Part shown: positions 1-9,988 of the stretch, piece after piece
Numbering within the stretch: position 1 is the stretch's first letter
Layout of the letters: the number at the start of each line of letters is the position of its first letter
Origin: Liolophura sinensis
Lineage: Eukaryota; Mollusca; Polyplacophora; Chitonida; Chitonidae
Assembly: GCF_032854445.1 (NCBI RefSeq)
Contig: NC_088307.1
Coordinates: forward strand, 26,364,046 to 26,428,045
DNA: 64,000 nt
Direction: 5' to 3'
Notes under the pieces: generated by a model
Database searches by the model: none
Told to the model about the DNA's origin: nothing
Seen by the model: only the letters and a program-made list of their open reading frames with translations
Position numbers and translations under genes: made by a program

Positions 1-157
1 AACCCACGACCATCGCAAGTTTTTGGCAAACCTTCCTATGTACGGATGGAGAGAAAGCAGCATGAGCTGGACTTGAACTCACAGCGACCGCATTGGTGAG
101 ACTCCTGCGGTCATTACGCTGCGCTAGCGCGCTAAGCAACTGATCCACGGAGGTCCC
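1..157 (-). repeat. tRNA-derived SINE, left-truncated by the window edge
   Basis: Diverged copy of the commonest short repeat in the window. Read on the minus strand, the head begins at about 157 with the CCGTGGATCAG-type A-box region and has the B box (GAGTTCAAGTCC) near 75-90, followed by the body that includes the reverse complement of CCCACGACCAT. A- and B-box-like motifs in tRNA spacing identify an RNA polymerase III-derived SINE. The tail lies outside the window. The family is recognised by comparing copies within the window; no library name is claimed. Confidence 0.8.
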
Positions 158-1153
158 TTCCGATGAAGATAATATTGTGCAACGTTGTATTGAAAGCAAG
201 AAAATGTACAGTTTAACAGGACAACTTACAAGTTGTTTTAGATCTTGACTTCAATACTTGCTTTTTACTCAGGGAACCGTAAACAACTATTTAGAAGATG
301 ATCTAAATTTTGACTCTAGTCCACCGTGAAACGCACTCACTTGATTCAAATAGGGCGGTTATGACGTTCTAGTGATGTCTGGTTGGATGCGTTGATTACA
401 GTTGTGTTAATTGTGACGTTATAGTCTTTACTAGTCCTGCGTGATGATGTGACATGCTTTGAGAAATACTTTATCATAACAGATAACATGTTTACCTTTG
501 ATACTTTAAGCACGGCACTAACCACTGGACCGAGTTTCTGGTTGGGGAGTGTATGGAGACAGAGCGGTTATTGTTGACGCTAAGCTGCTGGCCAACCCAT
601 CTCAGTGGTGCATGGATGTATATCCTGACTGCAGCAATAACTGCTGAACTAGAAACATAAGAAAAAACACCGGATGTACAGTCACTCATCCGGACGCATG
701 CGTGTTTTACAAATGCATACCGCCATCAAACTGGGATAAATTGACAAAAGACCGTACTTTCACACTGCTCTTATTTTAATCTATATGCTGTGCATTTTTA
801 ATTATATTTATGGAGAAAAATGTAAATACGTAATATGTAAGACTACGTTACACCCTTTAAGAGTCAGTGCCAAGCAACTGTTTTGCTTTAGTCCTTTTCC
901 TACCGCACATTGTCCGAGATTTAACCTGCTAATCTCCATAGTAAATCTTGTAGCGTCACTGCGTCCGCTTGCATGAAGCCCGATAAGCTTTACCGAAACA
1001 TAACTACCATGGCAATTAGCAGTGCGGGCATCACGTAACGATGTCAGTTGAAGCCCATTCACACTTGACACGATAATCACAACCACAATTACAACTTCTT
1101 GAGGTCATCGTGAATTCACATGAGGACACGACATGTCAGCGACTCACCAACAA
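158..1153. other. No gene seen
   Basis: AT-rich unique-looking DNA. The open frames here (for example 492-689 and 808-1086 on the minus strand) are short, have no recognisable motif and no compositional bias, and read as chance frames. Confidence 0.6.
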
Positions 1154-1228
1154 CGCCATTAGGTGCCTGTGTGGCCTGAATCTGACGGCCACACTCTCCT
1201 CACGTTAGTTTCTGCGAATCTACTGTAC
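1154..1228 (+). repeat. Dispersed repeat R1, copy 1
   Basis: Shares the strings AGGTGCCTG, GTGG and TCACNTTAGTTTNNGCGAATC with 3057-3155, in the same orientation. The second copy carries about 25 extra bases in the middle. Function and class unknown. Confidence 0.55.
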
Positions 1229-1464
1229 AGAGTGTCCCAAGTTGCGCACCATCCAGGTCGAGGTTGAATGCTTGGGCTACAGAGCGCTGTGTTGCCCCAT
1301 CTCTTCAAAAAAAAAACAAAAAAACAATTCAACTCTTTCTTGTAATGTTAGTTTATTAGCCATAATTAACTCTGAAAGAGAGAAAAAAAAATTAAATCAG
1401 TATTAAATCTGAAACACAGAAAAATGAAAATCAGGATGGTGCACGACTTCTGGGACACCCTGTA

Positions 1465-1826
1465 TAATCGAACAACATCACAGCTGATAAACTGGTGCGG
1501 ATAAACGAAAGCTTTCTTCATTTCATTAATTGCGTTCATCTTTATTATACTTCCTAACAGCTGCATGTGTTTGTGTTCATGTCCATGTTTGTACATCGAC
1601 CATACAAGAAAACAACTGAGTGCAAGTTTTCTGCTAAAATAAGCACTTTTAGTTTAGAACAACAATAGGCATGATGTTAACACTACTTAATGTTGACTTT
1701 AGAATAAGCGACATTATACAGGTGTAACACTCCGTCATTTTTCCAGTCAATAAATCAATACTCTTAATTTTCGCAAAGTCACGTCTGTCCGTATATGAGG
1801 AATACAGGTACTCCACAACCATATAT
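1465..1826 (+). repeat. Dispersed repeat R2, copy 1
   Basis: About 360 bp that align along their whole length with 3711-4047 in direct orientation. Shared landmarks include GCTGCATGTGTTTGTGTTCA, TAGTTTAGAACANCAATAGGC and ATATGAGGAATNCAGGTAC. No open frame is conserved between copies, so it is a noncoding repeat of unknown class. Confidence 0.7.
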
Positions 1827-1833
1827 TAACATA

Positions 1834-2134
1834 GACTGAAATATACGACTAAAATAAAATAAAGGTGTCAACAACAGCCAAAGGGAAATTATTCTTTGAT
1901 ACAGCCAATCTTTGACAGCAGTAACGAGTAATCTCCCTTCCTCCAGACTATCATGTATACATATTGCATCAGACCGTATAACACTACATGCAAGTACAAC
2001 TTTAAACGAACTAGGCCCTTTGTTTGTTTAACGTGCTGGTGCAGAACAATTACCCAGAAATGTCTCACCAATGTGGTAGCTGTCGTGGTATAAGTGAAAT
2101 ACATGAACTCAAACCAATCAGTCAATCTGGGGGT
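1834..2134 (+). repeat. Dispersed repeat R3, copy 1
   Basis: About 300 bp that align with 5813-6121, same orientation. Shared landmarks are AGCCAAAGGGAAATTATTCT and ACAATTACCCAGAA. The right part (about 2040-2105) looks like a SINE head joined directly to a SINE tail (CCAATGTGGTAGCTG...ATAAGTGAAATAC) with the SINE body missing. The same junction is present in copy 2, so the deletion predates the duplication. Confidence 0.7.
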
Positions 2135-2185
2135 CTCCTTGGAAACCTGTCGACAGCGTGTCACAGCGACACAATGACATAGAAG

Positions 2186-2285
2186 CCGCTCTCCATCGCT
2201 ATCGCTGTGAGTTCAAACCCAGCTCATGCTGTCTTCCTCTCTAGTCATACATGGGAAAATCTTGCAGAAGAATCTGCAGATAGCT
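2186..2285 (+). repeat. SINE fragment
   Basis: Head and part of the body of the common tRNA-derived SINE, in plus orientation: B-box-like GAGTTCAAACCCAGC at about 2209-2224, then the body up to the CTGCAGATNG segment. The A-box side and tail are lost. Confidence 0.6.
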
Positions 2286-2470
2286 ATGAGATTCCTCCTC
2301 TGTCCCATTTTCGCTCACCGTAATGTTGGAGCAGTCGTATAGGTAAACTATTTGTAAGTAGGTTGTGTTGAGAGAAAACCAATTAATGTTGCTACAAATA
2401 AAAACAGTTTGGTAAATTTTGTGGATGTATGACAGAAACAAATATGTGTTGTTGCCTCTTCCTTGTTGTT

Positions 2471-2845
2471 GGCACATACTGAAGATTTTGTATTGCAAAT
2501 GCATGTATCAAGCCTTTATTGTTTAATGTGAACTCAATACATGGTGTTACATAAGCCGATCGGCTACTTCCGTGTATGTATACACCAATCAGTGTTTACT
2601 AGAGAATGATATGAAGACTAATTTATTTGATAGGTTTGATAGTGAATATCTCGACCAGCCCCAACGTCTGTTTTTCCGGCACATACTGAGGGTTTTGTAT
2701 TGCAAATACATGTATCCAACCTTTATTGTTTAATGTGAACTCAATACATGGTGTTACATAAGCAGATCGGCTACTTCCGTGTATGTATACACCAATCAGT
2801 GTTTACTAGAGAATGATATGAAGACTGATTTGTTTGATAGGTGTT
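2471..2845 (+). repeat. Two-copy tandem duplication, about 207-bp period
   Basis: The segment 2471-2637 is repeated at 2678-2845 with only a few differences; GGCACATACTGA begins each copy and GAATGATATGAAGACT lies near each end. Similarity is far higher than between the older repeats nearby, so this is a recent local duplication. Both copies end in a SINE-tail-like TTTGATAGG, but only the second continues into a SINE. Confidence 0.85.
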
Positions 2846-3052
2846 TTACATCGTACTCAAGAATATCTCATTTTTACGAGGGTGGCCAGAGTTATGGTTG
2901 GAGGATCCGGGCGGCAATCCGCAGGCTGCTGACGGAACTTCCCACGTACGACCGGAGAGGAAACCAGCATGAACTCATAGAGACCGCACTGGTGAGAGGC
3001 ACCTGTGTCATTTGCCGACGTTGGCGTGCTTACCCACTATGGAGGCCCCTAT
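2838..3052 (-). repeat. tRNA-derived SINE
   Basis: Nearly full-length but diverged copy in minus orientation. It runs from the tail end (GGTGTTTTACATCG at 2840) through the body (GGTGGCCAGAGTTATGG) to the head ending in TATGGAGGCCCC near 3050. The tRNA-related part is more eroded than in the 15.4 kb copy. Confidence 0.75.
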
Positions 3053-3056
3053 GAAG

Positions 3057-3155
3057 AGCCATTTGGTGCCTGGGTGGTCACATGCCTTATATACTTAAAT
3101 TAACTTGAATCTGCCGGCCACTCCCTCCTCACTTTAGTTTGCGCGAATCCACTAG
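3057..3155 (+). repeat. Dispersed repeat R1, copy 2
   Basis: Partner of 1154-1228, with an internal insertion of about 25 bp. It directly abuts the SINE ending at 3052. Confidence 0.5.
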
Positions 3156-3338
3156 TGATGTATTAAATTAAATGTCTTTGCTTAATTGGCACAAATGTTT
3201 CTGTTCTGTGTAATTGTTTAATTTCATGACAAATGAAAACAAATATTATAGGCAAGGAATAATAGGGTCTTGATAATTAAAGTAGCACATATATTTCGTT
3301 GTATTGTTAGTGGATTTCTAACAACAAGAATATACATA

Positions 3339-3383
3339 TGCCCATAACGTGCTCATAACGTGCCCATAATGTGCCCATAACGT
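3339..3383 (+). repeat. Short 12-bp tandem repeat
   Basis: Nearly four consecutive copies of a CATAACGTGCCC-like unit. Too short to be more than a local slippage product. Confidence 0.8.
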
Positions 3384-3710
3384 GGAACATCACGCCTGGT
3401 GTCATGATTTAATTCCTTTGAATCATTCTTGTTGAAGAAATTTCCATTTCTACGATAGCGGTCAGTTATTAAATATGGTAGCAGGATATTGGAGTCGTTG
3501 TGGATAAACTATCGATCATTGACAAGTCACTGATGCACTTTCTCATGTTTGACGTATAGAACCGCATGCCACATTGGACTAAAAAAAGTAGTCAACGAAT
3601 GCAAAAAAAAAATTCCAGCACCGTCGATAACTAAGTTTCATCAAGACCTCCTACCAGCATAGAGAGCGCTGCTATCTGCGAATTTCCATGGCCTTTGCCC
3701 GGTTATACTT

Positions 3711-4047
3711 GAATAACATCAGAGCTAATAAACCGGTGCGGATAACCGGATGCTTTCATCATTTTATTAATTGCGCTCATCCTAATTTTACTTTTTAATA
3801 GCTGCATGTGTTTGTGTTCAAGTCTATATTCCTACAGCAACCATGCAAGAGAACAATTGAGTGCAAACTTACTGTTAAAACAACCACTTGTAGTTTAGAA
3901 CAGCAATAGGCATGGTGATAACACTACTTAATTTTGACTTTAGACAAAGTGATATAATACACGTGTAACAAGCTGTTTTCACTTTTAATTTTCAGAAAGT
4001 CACATTTGTCCATATATGAGGAATGCAGGTACGCAATAACCATTTAT
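3711..4047 (+). repeat. Dispersed repeat R2, copy 2
   Basis: Partner of 1465-1826 in the same orientation, with substitutions and small indels throughout. The similarity ends near 4047. Confidence 0.7.
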
Positions 4048-4055
4048 GCATTTTT

Positions 4056-5140
4056 TCATCGCTACCCTGATATGCAATGTAACCTTCATCTCAAGTACGT
4101 AGTTAGCATACTACTCTAGGTTCGTTTTACATTACGGCCACCACCAGTAAATAATGTACAAAAATCTGGGAGAATGCCATGGTCGCCGGAGTCACGGTGA
4201 TGAAGGAGGAAGTGATGTCAGATAATTCAAAACACAAAACTCAGCCTTTGATTCTATACATTCATACTTTTTAGCTGGAGTATGTACAAGATGATTGGAT
4301 CCTATCGTCAACAGCAATTTAACTGAAACGCTGACTATAATTCTACACCTGGACGTCAGAGGACAGGCTAAGCATCAATAAGCCCACGTGTGTGACACAG
4401 GCTCCATAAGTCAAGCTTGTCTATTGGTGACAGTTATGTAAAGCGAGTTAAGAAAAAGGCACATGCACTGTATGGAGTATGTTGTACTATTGCCTAGTTG
4501 TACTATCAGATCAGACAGACATTTGAAAGGATTAAAGTTGTAGTGATGTTTCTTAAACGTATAATAGTTATTGTATCACTGGTGAATATCCACGTAACAT
4601 TTCCCAGTGCAGTTTAATAATTATTCTAAACTGTATATACATCACAGTAAGTGAGTGGGCCTATTTACACTCATGGGAGTAAGGGTAGACTACTTAGTTT
4701 AGCTAACCGTACATGTAGCTTAAAACGCTGTAGACACGGACCTTCCTGTAGGGTAGCCTAATATTTGTCATCAGTTTAGTGACATAGTCCAAGGGGAAAA
4801 GCTTCGCACTGTCTGCTGTTGTAGTGGTCTACTTACATAGTGTTATATAACAGGTTGTTTATGTACTATCTTGTTCATTGTACGCTTGATCATAATTTGT
4901 CTGTTCTTTACGAATTTGTGTATGTTTATACTGCCTATCACTTAAATCACGTGGCTTGATTGAGAGAGCTCTCTGATCAGTGAAGGTAGATTTAGAAGAT
5001 TGGATTGTGCCAGGTTTGTGAGAAGAAATGGTAATGCTTTGTGAATCTGATGGAAGTCCAAGTTTAAAACTGTACATGCGTCTTTGTTTTGTGTACGCAA
5101 GTATGCAATAATAGGACCTCTTTTGCCGAGGTTATCGTCC
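4056..5140. other. No gene seen
   Basis: AT-rich sequence with no recognised repeat and no convincing coding frame. The overlapping minus-strand frames at 4859-5157 occupy different frames of the same bases and neither has a recognisable domain. Confidence 0.5.
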
Positions 5141-5145
5141 CAAAT

Positions 5146-5348
5146 GAGTCCCACCAATGCTGTTGCTGTGAGTTCAAGTCCAGCTATTGCTGGCTACCTC
5201 TCCGGTTGTACCTGGGAAGAACTGCCAGAAACGTGCCGATGGTCGTGGGTTTCCCCCAGGCTCTGCCCGCTGTCCACCCACCATAATGCTGGCCGCCGCC
5301 GTCGTATCGGTGATATATTCTTGAGTACGGCGTAAAATACCAATCAAA
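5146..5348 (+). repeat. tRNA-derived SINE, head-truncated
   Basis: Plus-orientation copy: B box GAGTTCAAGTCCAGC near 5170, body with GGTCGTGGGTTTCCCCC and CCATAATGCTGGCCGCC, and tail AGTACGGCGTAAAATACCAA ending near 5348. The A-box half is missing. The open frames on both strands here are SINE sequence, not genes. Confidence 0.8.
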
Positions 5349-5812
5349 GAAACATTTTTCAGTTATTGAATGCCTTGCTGAACCAAATTTTATATAGGTT
5401 ATGGCATGGCCCATATAATGTAGATAAAATATAGACTTTAGACATAACTATGGAGACCTACAATTTTGTAGATTAGGCCTACATATTTATCAAAAGTACG
5501 TTCTTTTTTGTATTAAATTAGGTTTAATTTTAAATTAATTGTTTTGAAAAATATCTGTCAATTTTTGTTCAATTTTGGATGTTGTCACTTTCGCATCAAA
5601 AGCCGAGTACTGGATTTTGGTTTGACCATTTTCTCGTCAAGACATGTTTGTAATACTAAAGAGGTGGTCTTAAGAATCTAATGGCGTACTCAAGAATGTT
5701 TGATTTTGTACGCCAGTTGAAAAGGTATTAATGTATTACACAAGTGAAATACTTTCTGCAAATACAAACGGAAGAATGGTCGTATTTAATGTGAATATTA
5801 CGAATAACACGC

Positions 5813-6121
5813 AGATTGAAATATACGAATAAAATATATAAAGCGTGCAGGAATAGCCAAAGGGAAATTATTCTTGGATGCAGCCAATCTTCAACAGCAG
5901 TAAGGAGTAATTTCCCTTCCTCTAGAACATCATGTATAGATACCGGATCAGACCATATAAGACGTAACATTACATACGTATAACGTAAAACAAATCTGAC
6001 CCTTCCTGGCTGTGTTTAGCGTTCTAGTGCTGGACAATTACCCAGAAGCCTTTTACCAATATGGTAGCTGCCGTTGTATAAGTGAAATACATGAGCACAG
6101 AACAATTATTCAGTCTGAGGG
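5813..6121 (+). repeat. Dispersed repeat R3, copy 2
   Basis: Partner of 1834-2134. It contains the same SINE head-to-tail junction (about 6030-6090), so both copies descend from a single fused ancestor. Confidence 0.7.
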
Positions 6122-6599
6122 TAGTAGTATACAAGGGGCCGAACGTGTCGTTTTGGAGAGCAGGGAGTGAAGCTGTGTGTCGTTGAGTCCGCTTTCCATG
6201 TACGAGGCGCATGCGCTTGACGTCATAATCTTGTTGGTGTAAAAGTAATAAATAAATAAATAAATCATATCAGACACCACTAAAAGTAAAAGCAACCCTA
6301 ATATGTGAACATCATTGTCCATCTTGATTGACAAGACAGGCAAAGTATACAGTAATACATAAATCTAGAATCTGTGCTATATCCAGAAAGTGAATCCCTA
6401 TTAACGATAAAACTGTTACTTAATCCACTCTGTAAAATGACATCTGTACTTATCTGACTTGTGTGACTGTCGCTAAACAGAACAAATTCCTGTTTTACAT
6501 GTATGTTGGTAACTGATCTGTATGGAAAATTATAGTTTTAGATTGTATGCAATGCTAGCGCTGTAATCTGCACTACAATGACCGGCGAGGGTTGACGGT
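6122..6599. other. Left flank of the provirus remnant; no gene seen
   Basis: Contains an (AAAT)n-like run at about 6246-6266. No terminal inverted repeat of a Polinton could be recognised, so the left boundary of the element is undefined. Confidence 0.45.
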
Positions 6600-6654
6600 G
6601 TTCGTGGAGGTAAATGACATCATGCCCAGTTCCATTCGAATGCTGATCTAGAGT

Positions 6655-7272
6655 ATGTTCGGCACGGTAATTCTGCTGGCCACCCCGTTTCTCCAGCGGT
6701 ATCTCGCTCACAGTTTGGTAGTGACCTGCGTATACCATGTAATAGAGTACACGCCCAAACAAGCCTTTCAAACATTCGCTAAAGCCTTCACCCATGCCCG
6801 GCGAGAGGGGGACGCCGACCCTTCCAAGGCTCTTATCGGGGAAACGATGAAGTTATTAGGAAATTCCGGCTATGGTACAACCGTGACAAACCAAGACTGG
6901 CATGTGGATGTGAAAATCTGTGACCTGACGAAGACGCGCAAGTTACGGTGTACGGTGCCGTACCTTCGACCAAATCGATGACGACTCTTCGAAGTGGTGA
7001 GCAGTTAGAGGACCATTCGTTACAGCCTACCATTGAAAATAGGATGTATGATGTATCAGTATGCCAAACACTCTAAGTTGGAGTTTTATTATGATATCAT
7101 GGTTAAATTCGTCGATAAATCTGACTGGCTGTACTGCGAGATGGACACGGACTCCGCGTTCATGGCCTGGTCTGACCCGGACTGGGAACCCTTGGTTAAA
7201 TCTGAGCTGCGGGTAGTATACGAGGCAGAGTGGGACAAATGGTTGTCACGATGCGACCGCTACAACTTTTAA
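6655..7272 (+). pseudogene. Protein-primed DNA polymerase B fragment (palm region)
   Basis: Family-B polymerases of this type copy the element's genome from a protein primer. One reading frame runs through the whole interval with two in-frame stops (6979-6981 TGA and 7006-7008 TAG). The family-B motif KLLGNSGYG lies at 6850-6876 and the catalytic motif DTDS, in the context YCEMDTDSAF, at 7144-7155. The segment REGDADPSK upstream also fits this polymerase family. About 200 codons survive of a protein usually over 1000 residues long. The exonuclease domain, the terminal-protein region and most of the thumb are absent. The frame ends at the TAA at 7270-7272. No intact start exists. Confidence 0.88.
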
Positions 7273-7469
7273 AGTACTGCCGGACGGTGTGGGAACCACC
7301 TTATTTAACTGGACTATCCACGACGGTTATATACCATGCCCTTTTAATCTGTTGCCGTGAAGGCTAAAATAAATACAAGCCAAAACACCACTGTATGCGA
7401 GTGTCATTTTCTCTTTTTTCATTTTTATTTCATCACATGGTGAACAGGAAAAAGCAAGAAAAGAATGTT

Positions 7470-7957
7470 ATTACAGCCCACTGACTGGTGGAGTAAAAAA
7501 TAGGGGGCTGGACAACAAACTGGCGGTACACCCAATAGAACACCATTAAGTTGTTATCGTATGTCGTGCTCGACGTGTCCAACGTATGTACAATAGCGTC
7601 CATGGTGCGCTGGTTAGGTGAAACAAGCAATATTGTCCACAAACAGCCGCCGATCATTAAGTCCAGTGGTGTGTCCTCCGGTTGAGCCAAGCGGTGATAT
7701 CCGTGTGGAGGGGCGGGAGTCCGTATCAATCAAAGTTTTCTCCCTGGAGACCGGGTGGGTCTGGGCACACGTCTATGAAGACGGACACCCAATGTTTTGC
7801 CGGGCAGAAGAACGTGCCTGTGATGATGACGCAGGCCCAGGTTGTGTTGGTCACTTGGTGAGGAAGGTCTTTTCGGGTGCAGATATCCCCCAGCACGGCG
7901 CGGGTAAACACATCCGCCTTAGACACGTCGCAGTTGCACCGTGTCCATTTTTTTTCT
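7470..7957 (-). pseudogene. Adenain-like cysteine protease remnant
   Basis: Proteases of this family mature virion proteins. On the minus strand the frame holding residues KHWVSVFID (His at about 7794) carries the histidine motif, followed by FD-stop-YG near 7730-7720. The same frame further on contains CGQYC at 7641-7627, matching the catalytic cysteine box. At least three in-frame stops separate these motifs (TGA at 7728-7726, TAA-TGA near 7659-7654), and the C-terminal part appears in another frame, so at least one frameshift is present. The motif order His, then Cys box, and the position directly downstream of the major capsid gene support the call. Confidence 0.78.
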
Positions 7958-9215
7958 TCAACTGGCGAAGTCACAGGGAACGTTTCGGCTTTTGTCTATT
8001 TCTATGATATTGTTGAATCCGGCGTAGCAAACAGTGGCCTGGCATACCGTATCTCCAGATGCAAATTCATCTTTCTGGACCAGGTTCAGTTCGTGATCGT
8101 TGTGGAGGTTGGGGGTCAAGTCTAAACAAAAGAGTTGTCTTTGGCGAACGTGGTGCGAAGTTCCCCTCGGCGTGAAGCACTTTCCTCGTGTTGGTAAAGA
8201 GGTTCATGTACGTTCTCACGAAATTCCCGGTCTCAAAGTCATTGTCACGGGCTGGGCAGGAATTTGACGCCCGCCGACATGCAAGGCGACGAACTTTGTG
8301 TACAAGTATTGGAAATGGAACGGGTTTTTAGCCTAGCTCACGTCAAAAGCCGTGTTGCTCACACATCCTACACCTTAACGTGTCGGTAATCTGCCCAGAA
8401 ATAGGTTTGTTCTTTGACGGAGAAATACTGGGTCAGCACTCGGCAGATAGGGTACTTGGCAGGGGCTTTGGCTAAGGTTTTCGAATGCCCCAGTTCAACA
8501 CCTCTGGTGACTTTGACTGCGCACAAAGATCAACACCTCCTCCAAGCGGTCTTGTAGTCGGGAGCCTCCTCACTGACATAAAGGTAAACGCGTCCTTGGG
8601 CGGGGTGAGACGGATGCGGACGGACACGTTGTTCAGTCGGTGACGCAGTTGCAGGAACATGTTGCAGTGCAGGCGACCCATTATGTCAACCGTCCGATTT
8701 TGGGCCGTGAGCTGCAGCCGTTCGTCAAACCCGTGTTGTCTCATCCGTCTCGTCACCCCCCCCCCCCCCGCCCCCCACCCCCCCTGTAGTGTCCATGTAC
8801 CACACGGCGGAGGACAGCTCAGTGTTCTTGGCCTCTGCGCCGTAAGACAACAAGGTCTTCATGTACAGGTACTTGGTGGAAGAGGCCATGAGTTTGTCGT
8901 TCAGGGAGACGTCGACCTGTTGCCATAGCGAATGCAGTCATACGTTATTCGGAGCTACACTCTTGCCGACCTGCACAACCTGTCCCTCCCCGTCCGTGAT
9001 TTTCGCCTTCATGTACAACATAGTGTTGGCCAAGTCAAGTAAGTATCACCGTTGGTGATGAGATATTCCACGGGCACCACGTCGCTCAGGCTGGCAATGG
9101 GTCTGTAGACATCCCAGCGACCTTCTCGAACGCTGGTGTCCTCAGAGGGTAAGGTGCAAAATCAAAGTCACTGCTGACCGACGGATATCATTTGGTGTGG
9201 GGGAGAGCCATGGCG
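7958..9215 (-). pseudogene. Major capsid protein remnant (double jelly-roll, Polinton type)
   Basis: Minus-strand similarity to the Polinton major capsid protein, which builds the icosahedral shell, is spread over about 1.25 kb in several frames. Recognisable pieces are VDVSLNDKLMASS around 8925-8885, KTLLSYGAEAKN just downstream, GRLHCNMF at 8678-8655 followed by a VSVRIRL-type stretch, and a C-terminal piece near 8330-7990 that ends at a stop at 7960-7958. The span is roughly what the family needs, so the gene was once near full length. Frameshifts and a cytosine run at 8755-8784 break it. Distinguishing major from minor capsid rests on the LND and GRLH segments. Confidence 0.82.
8755..8784 (+). 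repeat. Poly-C tract inside the capsid pseudogene
   Basis: Almost uninterrupted run of C with single G and A interruptions (about 27 of 30 bases are C). It sits between two conserved capsid segments and shifts the frame, so it expanded after the gene lost function. Confidence 0.9.
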
Positions 9216-9219
9216 TTGG

Positions 9220-9676
9220 CTAAAAATATCCGGAGAGGAGCGGGGTTAGGTGTGTCGAGGTTGGCCGGAGAGCGTGCGTCTTCTGGGCACAGCTGGTAGG
9301 TGAGGGCGAGTGGGAGCGGTGTATCTTCTGGGTCCTGCGTGCAGGTGACGAGTGGGAGCCAAGCGTTTTCCGTTTAGTAGACGCCCCTCTCACCCCGTTT
9401 AGCTTGCCCAGCGTCCTGCGTTGGGCATAGCGACCGGCTTTGGCTACCAAATGTCTTCCTCCCTCCAGAGCGCGTCGTTTCAAGGCCTGGCTCACCGGCA
9501 CTCCCTCGTCCCACACGTCGTCCATGACTTTCGCTCCGCCACGTAACGCAGATTTTCCCAACGCTTTCACAGCCGACTTTGATCAAGTTTGCGCCATTTT
9601 GATGGCATTGCTGAGCCCGACCGTGCAGTACAACCGCACCCCGAAACACAGGTAACTCCCCTGTGCCACCAAGCAA
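9220..9676 (-). pseudogene. PX-like basic virion protein remnant
   Basis: The minus-strand frame at 9570-9220 is rich in Lys, Arg, Ala and Gly, with a KALGKSALRGGAKVMDDV-type stretch followed by ALKRRALEGG. This pattern is seen in the small basic, glycine-spaced virion proteins (PX-like) of Polinton elements. The upstream part continues in the same frame through a stop near 9575, while the far N-terminal piece (LPVFRG) is in another frame at 9665-9645, indicating one stop and one frameshift. Its place between the capsid genes agrees. The C-terminal half is low-complexity and may be frameshifted. Confidence 0.6.
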
Positions 9677-9689
9677 GGTGTTATTGTCG

Positions 9690-9988
9690 ACGTAGGATCT
9701 GAAACCTCAGGTTGTATTTCCGCTGCACATCATTGAAACTGAACGTCAAATCACCGGCGTGAACCTTGGATGAGGCGATATGTGTGTCGGTCAACAAGCC
9801 AGTCAAATCCTTTAAAAAAAATAGCCTGCTGGTAATGTTAACTTATGCCTAGCGCGGTGCGGGTAGCATTTGGAGTTCAAGACATATCACACTGCGCCTG
9901 GCTGCATGTTTAACCAGGTCCGGTGGTACTGTATTTCTACCAACCCACGTTCCCAGTCACCAGTCACATGCATGGGCCGTGATGTGGT
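9690..9988 (-). pseudogene. Minor capsid (penton-like) protein remnant
   Basis: Directly after the ATPase remnant, the minus strand reads GDWERGLVEIQYHRTW near 9965-9915, a pattern resembling the N-terminal region of the Polinton minor capsid protein. A second piece reading DLTFSFNDVQRKYNLRF lies near 9765-9715. About 300 bp remain of a gene normally longer, with stops between the pieces. The first piece is fused in frame to the ATPase C-terminus because of a deletion at the gene boundary. Confidence 0.6.

Noticed and set aside
7618-8125. Plus-strand genes of 129 and 82 codons
   Set aside because: Antisense shadows of the protease and capsid remnants on the minus strand.
8659-9058. Plus-strand genes across the capsid region
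   Set aside because: Antisense shadows; the minus strand has the recognisable capsid segments.
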